Below, in pieces: positions 25,484 to 35,076 of a stretch of 64,000 bases of DNA. The translations under genes and the position numbers were made by a program. Within the stretch, counting starts at the first letter, position 1; every line of letters starts with the position of its first letter. Below the pieces are notes generated by a model, which saw nothing but the letters and a program-made list of their open reading frames with translations, ran no database searches and was not told the DNA's origin. Source of the stretch: Colwellia sp. C2M11 (GTDB lineage Bacteria > Pseudomonadota > Gammaproteobacteria > Enterobacterales > Alteromonadaceae); assembly GCF_018860915.1 (NCBI RefSeq), contig NZ_JAHKQD010000039.1:99775-163774 (forward strand). The letters are read 5' to 3'.

Positions 25484-26272
25484 TTAATCATCTTGATGAA
25501 TTCCGCTACCATCATTAAGTAATTGAATTAATGAATTTACATCAAGTAAGGCGCACATTTTATCCTTTACTAAGCCAGCTAACCAAGGTCGCTTACTTGG
25601 TGCATCTAACCACTTTACTTCATCTTGCTTTAAAACAACGGTATCAACTAGATTTTCTGCTGTTAAACCCCAAGCACTATTTCCTAGCATGATCACATAC
25701 TGGTAATTTAATGAATCTTTCATCTTTTCATCGCACTTTTCGGGCATTACCCATAAGGCAGTATCAACAACATTAATTTTTTCATCTCGATATAACATTA
25801 CACCTTTATACCATTCAGGTTTTCCCATTAATGCCGTTGTTTTTTCTATCGGATGAATACCACCTAATTCAACTAACGGCACTGCAACAGTTAAACCACC
25901 AACATTAAAAAACAATGCCTGAAAATCACCATTACGATAAGTTTTATCTTCTTGTGGAGGTAAACTAGCTGAGCTTTTTTGTGCAACTATGGTATCTTGA
26001 CGTTGTTCTGGAGTTCCTTCATCAATTGATATTTTTTTAGTATCAATTACTTTATTTAAACTCTTTGTTGTTGAAACACTCGTTTCTTTAATATTTAATT
26101 CAGCATTAACATTCTTTAGCAGATTTTCTAACCGTTGTTCTTCAATTGATTTACTATCCTTTCTTTCCGGTAAATCATGTCTACTGCTATCTTCCATAGG
26201 GGGCTTATCTGTCAATAATTCTGACAGATAATTTTTCATAACTTTTTTACTAGCTGCTAATGATTTTGACAT
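25484..26272 (-). CDS. parP: ParP-like CheW-domain polar array protein
   Basis: A 262-residue protein with a disordered, charged N-terminal half (residues 1-110) and a CheW-like domain (about 113-255: FQALFFNVGGLTVAVPLVELGGI...). In vibrios ParP couples ParC to CheA and keeps arrays at the old pole. The assignment rests on this architecture and on its place directly behind the ParA-like parC gene (next to it without a gap) and before cheW. Confidence 0.85.
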   Translation of the reverse strand: MSKSLAASKKVMKNYLSELLTDKPPMEDSSRHDLPERKDSKSIEEQRLENLLKNVNAELNIKETSVSTTKSLNKVIDTKKISIDEGTPEQRQDTIVAQKSSASLPPQEDKTYRNGDFQALFFNVGGLTVAVPLVELGGIHPIEKTTALMGKPEWYKGVMLYRDEKINVVDTALWVMPEKCDEKMKDSLNYQYVIMLGNSAWGLTAENLVDTVVLKQDEVKWLDAPSKRPWLAGLVKDKMCALLDVNSLIQLLNDGSGIHQDD

Positions 26273-27052
26273 CTATTTGATACTTCTTTGCGATGGCTTC
26301 AATAAATAATCCAATAAATTTTTATAGGAAAAAACACCCCTAGAATTTGGTGAATAATGTGAGGGGACTTTCTGTGCTAAACTTGCATTTCTAAAATTTG
26401 TATCAACAGGGATAATATTTGGCCAAATGTTATTTGGATAGGTTTTCTGTAAATGTTTATAAGCTAAGAGTGATGCTTTAGTTCGCTTATCAAACATTGT
26501 TCCCACAATAGTATAATTAAAGGGTTTCCCTTGTTCTATTGCCATCATATCCATAGTTTTAACCATACGTTCTAAGCCTTTCAATGCTAAAAACTCTGTT
26601 TGTACTGGTACTATTATTCTATCTGACGCAGCTAATGCATTAACCATAAGCACACCTATAATAGGCGGACAGTCTATCAACACATAATCATAACTTTGCG
26701 ACAATTTTAACATTGCCTTTTTTAACACTAACCCCATACCATTTCTGGCACCTAATGAGCGATCTAAGGTTGCTAAGCCCATAGTTGCCGGTAATATGTC
26801 AATATTACTATATTGTGTCGGACATAAACTTTGTAGTATTTGCTCTTTAGATGCAACTTGAACGAATAAATCATAAACACTCAAGTCTAAATCTTCAGAT
26901 TCAATACCAAAATAGTAACTTAAAGAAGCGTGTGGGTCTGTATCTACAAGTAATACCTTTTTACCACACTCAGCTAATAGACCAGCTAAAGCAATAGTAG
27001 TTGTTGTTTTGCCCACACCGCCTTTTTGATTTGCTACAGCCCAAACTTCCAA
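26273..27052 (-). CDS. parC: ParC, ParA-like ATPase for polar chemotaxis arrays
   Basis: A 259-residue Walker-type ATPase with a deviant Walker A (NQKGGVGKTTT, residues 8-18), a DTDPHAS switch and a VLIDCPP Walker B. It is homologous to plasmid ParA, but its position between motD and a CheW-domain gene, far from any parB, marks it as the chemotaxis ParC. That protein positions arrays at the flagellated pole. It fits the polar-flagellum context with flhF and flhG. Confidence 0.9.
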   Translation of the reverse strand: MEVWAVANQKGGVGKTTTTIALAGLLAECGKKVLLVDTDPHASLSYYFGIESEDLDLSVYDLFVQVASKEQILQSLCPTQYSNIDILPATMGLATLDRSLGARNGMGLVLKKAMLKLSQSYDYVLIDCPPIIGVLMVNALAASDRIIVPVQTEFLALKGLERMVKTMDMMAIEQGKPFNYTIVGTMFDKRTKASLLAYKHLQKTYPNNIWPNIIPVDTNFRNASLAQKVPSHYSPNSRGVFSYKNLLDYLLKPSQRSIK

Positions 27053-27067
27053 TAGTTATTCCTATAT

Positions 27068-28075
27068 TTAATTATCATCATTTTGTTGATTATTGCTTTG
27101 TTGAATCTTGTCTTCTGAAGAGCTCTCATTATTATTTCGTGTTGTAATTCTGATCCCTCCACCGGGCAACTGAATAACTTGGACTTTACCTGTATTACCA
27201 TTTGCCTCTACAACGTTCATTTTATCTTTAACTTCTTCAATCGAATTACTAGGTGCTGCCAATGCTTCTACTTTTTTCAAACCATATTTCGAAACCGCAA
27301 TCACAACTTTTCTATTCCGTGCTCGTCCTTCAGCTGTAGTATTATCGGCACTCGGTGAGTATTGCCCATAGCCTTCTATCGCCATACGAGCAGGGTTAAC
27401 TCCTATCTTTTCCAATTCACGTAAAATAGCCGTTGCCCGAAAAACAGATAACTCCCAGTTAGATGAAAAGATTTCAGTGTTAATTGCTTGATTATCAGTA
27501 TAGCCTCTTACTCTAACAAAGTTATTAACATCGCCAATAACATCATAAACAATACCTAAGATATTAGACGCAGTATTAGTGACAGAAGATGAACCGCTCG
27601 GAAATAATAAGCCACTATTAAGTTCTATCTCTAACCAATCACCATCAATTTTTACCTGAGAAAATCCTGACTCTATAAGATCAAAAAGTGCTGTGTGTAA
27701 ATCAGCTTCTAAGGATGTTAAATTACTCCCGAGTTGTTCAGCTGAAATATTTAATAAATCTTTCTCATCATCAAATAACTCAGGACCCGCTTCTTCGACT
27801 ATCCCATTTCCAAATAATATTTTATTAGATTTACTCGTATTAACATCAAGGATATCGTCGCCATGTCCTCGATTTTTTATTTTTTTATCATTTGCCTGAA
27901 AAACATGGCCAACTGATTCTGTAATACTTTCAAAAGCTTTATCATTTACCATTGCCATTGCATATAACACGACAAATAATGCAAAAAGAAGCGTCATATA
28001 ATCAGCATAAGAAACCAACCAACGATGAACATTATCGTGTTCTACGTTATGCCTTCTTTTACGCAATCGTTTCAC
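27068..28075 (-). CDS. motD: Flagellar stator protein MotD (MotB family)
   Basis: A 335-residue MotB-type protein with a single N-terminal membrane helix after WLVSYADYMTLLFALFVVLYA. The Asp of SYADYMT is the proton- or sodium-binding residue. It has an OmpA/MotB peptidoglycan-binding domain (about 150-270; VRGYTDN, NWELSVFRA, GYGQYSP) and a long polar C-terminal tail. It forms the stator with the MotA-like MotC; their genes overlap by 4 bp. The pair's placement between cheB and parC is the Pseudomonas-like arrangement. Confidence 0.9.
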   Translation of the reverse strand: MKRLRKRRHNVEHDNVHRWLVSYADYMTLLFALFVVLYAMAMVNDKAFESITESVGHVFQANDKKIKNRGHGDDILDVNTSKSNKILFGNGIVEEAGPELFDDEKDLLNISAEQLGSNLTSLEADLHTALFDLIESGFSQVKIDGDWLEIELNSGLLFPSGSSSVTNTASNILGIVYDVIGDVNNFVRVRGYTDNQAINTEIFSSNWELSVFRATAILRELEKIGVNPARMAIEGYGQYSPSADNTTAEGRARNRKVVIAVSKYGLKKVEALAAPSNSIEEVKDKMNVVEANGNTGKVQVIQLPGGGIRITTRNNNESSSEDKIQQSNNQQNDDN

Positions 28076-28818
28076 TGCTCTAACCTAAACGCTGAAAGTT
28101 TATTTTCTATCGCGTGTGGGTTTTCTCCATTAGCAATGGCGATCAACCCTTCAAAGATCATTTCTCTATACATAGTTTGTTGATGAACGATTTCTTTTAT
28201 CTTATTGGCAACCGGCAGATAAATTAAGTTAGCAAAACCAACGCCATAAATAGTAGCAATAAACGCAGTAGCAATACCTTGCCCAAGCATTTCGGGCTCA
28301 GTTAAGTTCCCCATTGCATGTACTAAACCTAATACAGCACCAAGAATACCAATAGTTGGGCTATAGCCGCCCATCGATTCGAAAACATTTGCTGAGCGTA
28401 AATTATGCTCTCGATATAAATCTAAATCTAGCTCAAGAGACACACGTATATCTTCAATATCAGCTCCATCAACGAGTAAATTCAAGCCTTTTTGGGTATA
28501 ACTATCCTCTTCATCAAGTGCTATAATTTCAAGCGATAAATAACCACTCTCTCTGGACTTACTCGCCCAAAGAACAATTTTTTTTATTCCTTCATCAATA
28601 TCATAGGTAGGCGGAGTAAATACCCACTTTAATAAGGAAAACGCATGATAAAATTGACGACTTGAAGACTGCAACATAACAGCCCCTACAGTACCACCAA
28701 CAACAATAATCAATGCAGGTAACTCAAATAATGCACCGATAGAGCCGCCATCAAGCATGAAACCTAAATAAATAGCAAATAAAGCAAGTAAAAGTCCAGC
28801 AATACTGAGCCTATCCAT
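28072..28818 (-). CDS. motC: Flagellar stator protein MotC (MotA family)
   Basis: A 248-residue MotA-type protein with four membrane segments (about 5-22, 30-48, 150-170 and 182-205). The conserved [21 protein letters not shown] and [21 protein letters not shown] helices line the ion channel. Cytoplasmic charged residues, such as those around [10 protein letters not shown], would contact FliG. It overlaps cheB by 8 bp. Ion specificity cannot be decided from sequence alone. Confidence 0.9.
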   Translation of the reverse strand: MDRLSIAGLLLALFAIYLGFMLDGGSIGALFELPALIIVVGGTVGAVMLQSSSRQFYHAFSLLKWVFTPPTYDIDEGIKKIVLWASKSRESGYLSLEIIALDEEDSYTQKGLNLLVDGADIEDIRVSLELDLDLYREHNLRSANVFESMGGYSPTIGILGAVLGLVHAMGNLTEPEMLGQGIATAFIATIYGVGFANLIYLPVANKIKEIVHQQTMYREMIFEGLIAIANGENPHAIENKLSAFRLEQ

Positions 28819-29944
28819 GCCTTATTTCCTTAAGAATAGAGCTCGCGATAGCATCTAAAGGTAGAGATAATTGAGAAATACCTGCAACTGTTACCGCTTG
28901 TGGCATACCATATACGACACAACTTTGTTCATCTTGCGCCCAGATTGTAGAACCACTCGCTTTTAACATACGAGAACCTTCTCTACCATCAGCCCCCATT
29001 CCTGTTAAGATAACACCTAAGACATTACCACCAAATACTTTACCTGCAGAACCAAAACTCACATCCACACTCGGTCTAAAAGTGATTTTTTCAGAGGTAT
29101 CATCCATGATTTTAATTTTGGCATGTTGCTCTTTACCCGTAATAATCATTTGACGGCCACCTGGTGCTAAATATGCACAACCTGGCATAAGCGTATCGCC
29201 ATCACTTGCTTCTTTTACGTTAATTTTACATAAAGAGTTTAACCTACTAGCAAATGCATTAGTAAAAGTTGCCGGCATATGTTGAATTAAAATAATTGGC
29301 AATGGAAAATCTTGAGGTAATTGCGTTAATATTTTTTGTAATGCTACAGGTCCCCCTGTAGAGGTACCTATTGCTAATAAATTATATTTTTTTCCAGAAG
29401 AAGTTTTAAGCGATGAGGCTTGTTTCTGACTACTAATAGGAGTTTCAGGTACAATCGGCTTTCGAGTACCAGCCGGTACTTTACTGCTTATATTACGATT
29501 TACTAGTGTAGTGCGTTCTCTTGATAGATGACGTCTAGATACACCACCTTTTTTTGCGAGTTGAATTACACGTTGTCGTAATAGACTACCCGCCTCATCA
29601 CTATTTTGTGCTATTTCACTAAATTTTTTAGGTAAAAAATCTAAGGCTCCTGCCTCGAGAGCATCTAGAGTGGCTTTGGCCCCTTGATGAGTTAGTGAAG
29701 AAAACATTAAAATAGCGGTAGGCGATCGCGCCATTATTTTTTTTACTGCATCAATACCATTCAAAACAGGCATTTCGATGTCCATAGTAATGACATCAGG
29801 TTTAAGTAAAAGAGCTTTATCTACCGCCTCTTGTCCATTAACAGCAACATCAATAACTTCTAGCTGTGGATCTTTATTTAAAATATCAGTGACTCGTCGT
29901 CTAAAAAAACTTGAATCATCAACAACGAGTACTTTATAGGTCAT
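28811..29944 (-). CDS. cheB: Chemotaxis protein-glutamate methylesterase CheB
   Basis: A 377-residue two-domain protein. The receiver domain has phospho-acceptor D55 (VITMDIEMP). A linker of about 50 residues is followed by the methylesterase domain with the catalytic Ser in [10 protein letters not shown], His in [13 protein letters not shown] and Asp in [11 protein letters not shown]. It demethylates receptor glutamates for adaptation and lies 31 bp behind cheA. Confidence 0.96.
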   Translation of the reverse strand: MTYKVLVVDDSSFFRRRVTDILNKDPQLEVIDVAVNGQEAVDKALLLKPDVITMDIEMPVLNGIDAVKKIMARSPTAILMFSSLTHQGAKATLDALEAGALDFLPKKFSEIAQNSDEAGSLLRQRVIQLAKKGGVSRRHLSRERTTLVNRNISSKVPAGTRKPIVPETPISSQKQASSLKTSSGKKYNLLAIGTSTGGPVALQKILTQLPQDFPLPIILIQHMPATFTNAFASRLNSLCKINVKEASDGDTLMPGCAYLAPGGRQMIITGKEQHAKIKIMDDTSEKITFRPSVDVSFGSAGKVFGGNVLGVILTGMGADGREGSRMLKASGSTIWAQDEQSCVVYGMPQAVTVAGISQLSLPLDAIASSILKEIRHG

Positions 29945-29975
29945 TTACTTCATCTACCTTTATAATTATTCTATT

Positions 29976-32105
29976 TTATGAGTGCAACTTTCTATTTACT
30001 GGCGATTTTTTAGCATAAAATTTTAGCATATTAGGGATATCTATAATTAACGCAATACCACCATCACTGGTAATAGTTGCTCCCGCCATACCTGGAGTTC
30101 CATGTAATAATCTATCTAGTGGCTTAATAACCACTTCTTCTTGCCCAATTAATCGATCAACAACAAAAGCAACTTGTTGGTTTCCTAGTTGCACTATTAC
30201 AACATGACCTTGTTCTCGGCTTTTATTTTCATAATTTTTGACAAGCCATTGATCTAAATAAAATAATGGAATTGCTTTTTCACGAACAATAATAGTTAAC
30301 TGGCCATCAACACTATTTGTTTTAGTTAAATCTAAGTGAAATATTTCATTAACTGCCGCAAGAGGTAATGCAAATGTTTGCTCACCAACAACAACCATTA
30401 ACGTTGGTAATATTGCTAACGTCAGTGGCACTTTTATTTCTAAAATTGTGCCTACACCCATCTCAGAATCAATATCAACAGCACCATTTAATTGGGTGAT
30501 TTTGGTTTTAACAACATCCATACCAACGCCACGCCCTGATACTTCAGAAATTTCTGTTTTGGTTGAGAAGCCAGGCGCAAAAATCAAACTAAAGGCTTCT
30601 TTGTCTGACATTCTTGCGGCGGTATCGACGTCTAATACACCACGTTTCATCGCTATTTCTTTTAACTTTTCAGCATTCATACCCGCACCATCATCTTTAA
30701 TGGTTAACAGGATATGATCACCTTCTTGAGAGGCTGATAACGTAACAGTACCTTGACGTGGCTTTCCTTGAGCTTGGCGCACATCAGGCATCTCAATCCC
30801 ATGATCCACAGAGTTACGAACCAAATGCACCAAAGGATCCGCTAAAGCTTCCACTAAATTTTTGTCTAAATCCGTGTCTTCTCCTTCCAACACCAACTGT
30901 ATATCTTTATTAAGACTACGAGCTAAGTCTCGTACAACCCGAGGAAATCGTCCAAAAACTTTCTTAATAGGCTGCATACGAGTTTTCATTACCGCACCTT
31001 GCAAGTCGGTGGTAACGGCATCTAGATTTGAAACAGCCTTGGTTAAATTTTCATCATCAGACGTCAATCCAAGGCTTGTTAAGCGATTTCTAACTAATAC
31101 TAACTCACCAACCATATTCATGATTTTATCAAGTCGTTTAGTATCAACACGCACGGTTGTTTCACCCTGAGGTGTTGATGGTTGCGCTGCTTTCTTAGCT
31201 ACTGGTGGCTTACTTACCGCTGGTTTTACTTCTGCTGTAGCAGCTGGCTTTGAACTTTCCGTATTTGTTGTCACGGGAGTAGGCTTTGCCATAGAAGGTT
31301 GAGTTGGCGCAACTGAAGCTGCACTGCTAGCTTTAGGCGCATTACCTTTACCGTGCAATTCATCAAGTAAGCTTTCAAACTCATCATCATTTATTTCATC
31401 AGATGAATTATTTACAATAGAAGAAGATGTCTCTTTTACTTCTGACGAAAATGCTCCTTGACCATGAAGTTCATCCAATAACGACTCAAATTCATCGTCA
31501 GAAATTTCATCACTTGACTCTGGAGTAACAGGCGGCTTAACTGCAGGTTCAGGTGCAGATGAATGACTAGCACTGCCATGTAACTCATCAAGTAAGCGTT
31601 CAAACTCATCTTCACTCATATCCCCGTCTAAATCAGAGCTTGTATTATCTACAGATTCAGTTTCAGGGAGAGAAGTTTCAGGGATGGGGGCTTCAGGGAT
31701 AGAAGCTTCAGCGCTTTCTGGCTGACTTAAACGGTGTAATTCTGCTAATAATTCAGCTTCAGCAGGTACTAGCGCCTCTCTATTTTTCACTAACGCAAAC
31801 ATATCATTGATAGTATCAAGCGCTGATAAAATAGTGTCCATTAACTCTGAATTTACTTTACGTTGCCCAGTACGCAGTAAATCAAATATATTCTCTGCAC
31901 CATGACAAACGTCAACAAGGTCATTTAAAGCCAGAAAACCTGCGCCACCTTTAACTGTATGAAAACCTCGAAAAATTGCATTAAGTAAATCGGCATTATC
32001 AACATCATTTTCAAGTTCAACGAGTTGCTCCGAAAGCTGCTCGAGTATTTCACCCGCTTCGACTAAAAAGTCTTGTAGAATTTCTTCATCTGCTTCAAAT
32101 GACAT
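29976..32105 (-). CDS. cheA: Chemotaxis histidine kinase CheA
   Basis: A 709-residue CheA. The P1 Hpt domain has phospho-His H49 (FRGFHTVKGG). The dimerisation domain starts near 330 (VDTKRLDKIMNMVGELV). The ATP-binding domain carries N, G1 and G2 boxes (HLVRNSVDHGIE, DDGAGM, GRGVGMDVV), and a CheW-like domain ends the protein. No clear P2 domain is seen. The P1-P3 linker (about 130-320) instead holds three repeats of DEFExLLDELHG at 166-177, 204-215 and 241-252. It is followed by cheB and preceded by cheZ with 13 bp between. Confidence 0.96.
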   Translation of the reverse strand: MSFEADEEILQDFLVEAGEILEQLSEQLVELENDVDNADLLNAIFRGFHTVKGGAGFLALNDLVDVCHGAENIFDLLRTGQRKVNSELMDTILSALDTINDMFALVKNREALVPAEAELLAELHRLSQPESAEASIPEAPIPETSLPETESVDNTSSDLDGDMSEDEFERLLDELHGSASHSSAPEPAVKPPVTPESSDEISDDEFESLLDELHGQGAFSSEVKETSSSIVNNSSDEINDDEFESLLDELHGKGNAPKASSAASVAPTQPSMAKPTPVTTNTESSKPAATAEVKPAVSKPPVAKKAAQPSTPQGETTVRVDTKRLDKIMNMVGELVLVRNRLTSLGLTSDDENLTKAVSNLDAVTTDLQGAVMKTRMQPIKKVFGRFPRVVRDLARSLNKDIQLVLEGEDTDLDKNLVEALADPLVHLVRNSVDHGIEMPDVRQAQGKPRQGTVTLSASQEGDHILLTIKDDGAGMNAEKLKEIAMKRGVLDVDTAARMSDKEAFSLIFAPGFSTKTEISEVSGRGVGMDVVKTKITQLNGAVDIDSEMGVGTILEIKVPLTLAILPTLMVVVGEQTFALPLAAVNEIFHLDLTKTNSVDGQLTIIVREKAIPLFYLDQWLVKNYENKSREQGHVVIVQLGNQQVAFVVDRLIGQEEVVIKPLDRLLHGTPGMAGATITSDGGIALIIDIPNMLKFYAKKSPVNRKLHS

Positions 32106-32118
32106 TCACTAACTCCCG

Positions 32119-32862
32119 TTAAAAACCTAAACTTGATAAAAGATCATCAACATCATCTTGATCTTCAACAATATCATTTCTTTTTTCTTTATTAACTATT
32201 GGCCCTTCAACTAAGTTATCACCGACTTTAGGCGCTGATTTAGTCTGTCCATCTTCTGAAGAAATACCAAATGCCGTCAACATGTTAATTAAGCTCTCTT
32301 CAACTTCACGTACCAAATCAATGACTTTACGAATAACTTGTCCTGTTAAGTCCTGAAAATCTTGAGCCATTAATACATCAGTCATCAAACCATGAATATG
32401 AGCCGTCTCTTTACCTGTCGTAATTAATAAGCTATCAATATCAACACATAAACTTTTAAACTCTTTTAAATCTATCTCATTGTTCATTAGTTTAGACCAT
32501 GCAGGTTTAACTGCACTAACTTGACTAGAAATATCTTCAATTACTGGAAAAATAGACTCAACTGCATCCATCGTTTTATTTGCAGCTTCTTCAGTACGAG
32601 TAATCACATAATTCAAACGCTCTTTAGCATCAGGAATTTCAGCTGTTGCTAAGTCATTTAATCGAGAATCTAACTGAAAATTTGTTAAAGAGTCATGTAA
32701 TTGACGAGTTAACTTACCTATTTCTGCAAATAGTTCAGAGTTAATTGGGTTTTGAATCGCTGCCACAAGTGCATCAGCTTTTTCTTGTTGTCCTGTTTCT
32801 AAAAGTTCAACTAAAGATTTAGCCTGCTCCAAAGAAACACGCCCCACCATTGCCATACTCAT
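32119..32862 (-). CDS. cheZ: Chemotaxis phosphatase CheZ
   Basis: A 247-residue helical protein with the active-site region QDFQDLTGQVIRKV (catalytic Gln in DLTGQ) and a C-terminal amphipathic peptide DDVDDLLSSLGF that binds CheY-P. It speeds dephosphorylation of CheY. It lies between cheY and cheA, as in other polar flagellates. Confidence 0.94.
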   Translation of the reverse strand: MSMAMVGRVSLEQAKSLVELLETGQQEKADALVAAIQNPINSELFAEIGKLTRQLHDSLTNFQLDSRLNDLATAEIPDAKERLNYVITRTEEAANKTMDAVESIFPVIEDISSQVSAVKPAWSKLMNNEIDLKEFKSLCVDIDSLLITTGKETAHIHGLMTDVLMAQDFQDLTGQVIRKVIDLVREVEESLINMLTAFGISSEDGQTKSAPKVGDNLVEGPIVNKEKRNDIVEDQDDVDDLLSSLGF

Positions 32863-32934
32863 GCAAAGTCCTTAATACTTAAGTTAAATTAATCAATTTT
32901 CTGAAGTAGCTTTAACTAGCTAGTCTAAATAAAA

Positions 32935-33318
32935 TTAACCTAGACGTTCAAAAATTTTATTTAATTTAGCTTTGAGTGTTGCAGCCGTAAAAGGTTTAAC
33001 AATGTAACCGTTAACACCAGCCTGAGCTGCCATAACGATTTGTTCCTTTTTCGCTTCAGCTGTAATTAATAATACTGGGATATGGGCTAAACGTGAATCT
33101 GCACGTATAGCTTTCAACAAATCAATACCTTGCATTCCTGGCATATTCCAATCTGTTACAACAAAGTCAAAATCACCATTTTGAAGCATAGGTAAGGCAG
33201 TACTGCCATCATCCGCTTCTTGAATGTTTGTAAAGCCTAAATCGCGTAACAAATTCTTTACTATACGTCTCATTGTTGAAAAATCATCAACAACTAGCAC
33301 TTTCATATTTTTATCCAA
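32935..33318 (-). CDS. cheY: Chemotaxis response regulator CheY
   Basis: A 127-residue single receiver domain: acidic pocket DD at 11-12, phospho-acceptor D56 (VVTDWNMP), Thr in LLITAEA and Lys in YIVKPF. It carries the signal to FliM at the motor switch. I use the TTG at 33318, since GGAGGG lies just upstream and the product then starts [14 protein letters not shown] like other polar CheY proteins. An ATG at 33342 would add eight residues. Confidence 0.95.
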   Translation of the reverse strand: MDKNMKVLVVDDFSTMRRIVKNLLRDLGFTNIQEADDGSTALPMLQNGDFDFVVTDWNMPGMQGIDLLKAIRADSRLAHIPVLLITAEAKKEQIVMAAQAGVNGYIVKPFTAATLKAKLNKIFERLG

Positions 33319-33375
33319 GGCACCCTCCGGCGAAACATTCAAAATTTTTATAGGTTAACACAGTTATAATTCTAC

Positions 33376-34095
33376 TTAATTTTGCCAAGATTGCATACGT
33401 GCTTTTAATCGATGCATTGCTTGACTATGAATTTGACTAACCCGAGATTCACTAACATCGAGTACAGCGCCAATTTCACGTAAATTCAATTCTTCATCAT
33501 AATATAGAGACAGTACTAGAGCTTCACGTTCAGGTAAAGAACTAATACATTCACTTAACCCTTCTTTAAAGGCACTATGCTCGATACTTTGATACGGATC
33601 ATCACCGTGATAAGTTTCATCAAACTTCAGTGCATCTTCACTCATTCCTAAGTCTTCGATACCGAGTATTTTACCAGAACTGACCTCACTAAGTATATGA
33701 TGATACTCATTTAATGAAATTTCAAGTTTTTCAGCAACTTCTATATCAGTAACATCTCTGCCTAATGTTGCCTCTAATTGCTTAATTGCCTCACTGACCA
33801 TGCGGCTATTTTTATGTACTGATCTAGGAGTCCAGTCGCCACGGCGTATTTCATCTAGCATAGCACCTCGAATACGGATGCCAGCAAAAGTTTCAAAACT
33901 AGCGCCTTTAGTGTTATCAAAGTTATTTGCAGCTTCAAATAAACCAATCATTCCTGATTGAATTAGATCATCAACAATAACACTTGCCGGTAATCGAGCA
34001 AGTAAATGATAAGCAATTCGCTTAACCAACACTGTATGCTGTTCAAGCAACACAGTTTTATCAATTAAATTGTTATAGGCTTTAGTTTTTGCCAC
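33376..34095 (-). CDS. fliA: Flagellar sigma factor FliA (sigma-28)
   Basis: A 239-residue sigma-28 with region 2 (DDLIQSGMIGLFEAANNFD, FETFAGIRIRGAMLDEIR), region 3, and region 4 with an HTH (NLREIGAVLDVSESRVSQIHSQA). It directs late flagellar and chemotaxis genes and is held by FlgM until hooks are complete. It follows flhG by 79 bp and precedes cheY. Confidence 0.96.
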   Translation of the reverse strand: MAKTKAYNNLIDKTVLLEQHTVLVKRIAYHLLARLPASVIVDDLIQSGMIGLFEAANNFDNTKGASFETFAGIRIRGAMLDEIRRGDWTPRSVHKNSRMVSEAIKQLEATLGRDVTDIEVAEKLEISLNEYHHILSEVSSGKILGIEDLGMSEDALKFDETYHGDDPYQSIEHSAFKEGLSECISSLPEREALVLSLYYDEELNLREIGAVLDVSESRVSQIHSQAMHRLKARMQSWQN

Positions 34096-34174
34096 TTTTT
34101 GCTATTCCCACCAAAATATTTTTATATATTTATTATTTATATCAGTTACTTGATAACACAATATGAACGAGATA

Positions 34175-35017
34175 TTAGTAATCGAGTAGCTGTTCAATAA
34201 AGAACTCTAAATGACCTGATGCTTGTTTTGGTATAGGCCAGCTATTAACATTCTTTGCTAATTCCTTAAACGCTATTGCTGCTGGTGAGTTAGGAAAAGC
34301 TTCAACAATGGCTTGTTGTTTGCGTACTGATTTTCTAATATTTTCATCGAATGGAATAACACCAACTAACTCCAGTGCTACATCTAAAAATCTATCTGTT
34401 ACTTTCGTTAGTTTGGAAAATAATTGTTGCCCTTCTTTAGGTGTACGAACCATATTAGCAACAACTTTAAATTTGAATACATTATGATCACGGCTTAATA
34501 GTTTCATTAATGCATAACAATCGGTAATTGACGTGGGTTCATCACAAACAACTAAGACTACGTCTTGTGCTGCTCGAGTAAAACTCAGTACCATATCCGA
34601 GATACCGGCTGCAGTATCAACGATCAGTACATCAAATTGAGTATTCATTTCACTAAAAGCACGAATCAACCCTGCATGTTCAGCAGGAGTAAGGTCAACC
34701 ATCGATTGAGAGCCAGAAGTAGCCGGTATGATTTTTATATTACGGGGGCCTGTAATAATAATATCATCAAGCTCACATTCACCTGATAATACATGAGAAA
34801 GGTTTCGTTTTACTCTTAACCCTAACATCACATCGACATTAGCCAACCCTAAATCGGCATCTAGCACTAATACTCTTTTCCCTTGCTGTCCAAGGGCTAT
34901 AGCCGTGTTTAATGAAACATTGGTTTTACCAACGCCACCTTTACCACCAGAAACTGCTATTACTTTAACTTTTTTTAAGTCTTGCATTTTTCTTAAGCCG
35001 CTCGCTTGATCTGCCAT
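34175..35017 (-). CDS. flhG: Flagellar number regulator FlhG (FleN, MinD-like)
   Basis: A 280-residue MinD/ParA-type ATPase with a deviant Walker A (SGGKGGVGKTNVSLN), switch DADLGLANVDVMLG and Walker B LIVDTAAG. The N-terminal extension holds the DQASGLRKM motif that activates FlhF. In Vibrio and Pseudomonas it limits the number of polar flagella and inhibits FlrA/FleQ. It is directly behind flhF, as expected. Confidence 0.95.
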   Translation of the reverse strand: MADQASGLRKMQDLKKVKVIAVSGGKGGVGKTNVSLNTAIALGQQGKRVLVLDADLGLANVDVMLGLRVKRNLSHVLSGECELDDIIITGPRNIKIIPATSGSQSMVDLTPAEHAGLIRAFSEMNTQFDVLIVDTAAGISDMVLSFTRAAQDVVLVVCDEPTSITDCYALMKLLSRDHNVFKFKVVANMVRTPKEGQQLFSKLTKVTDRFLDVALELVGVIPFDENIRKSVRKQQAIVEAFPNSPAAIAFKELAKNVNSWPIPKQASGHLEFFIEQLLDY

Positions 35018-35076
35018 TTATTACTTCTTATATTATCGCTTTATTTTAACTAAAAATACTGCAATTTAAAATACAT

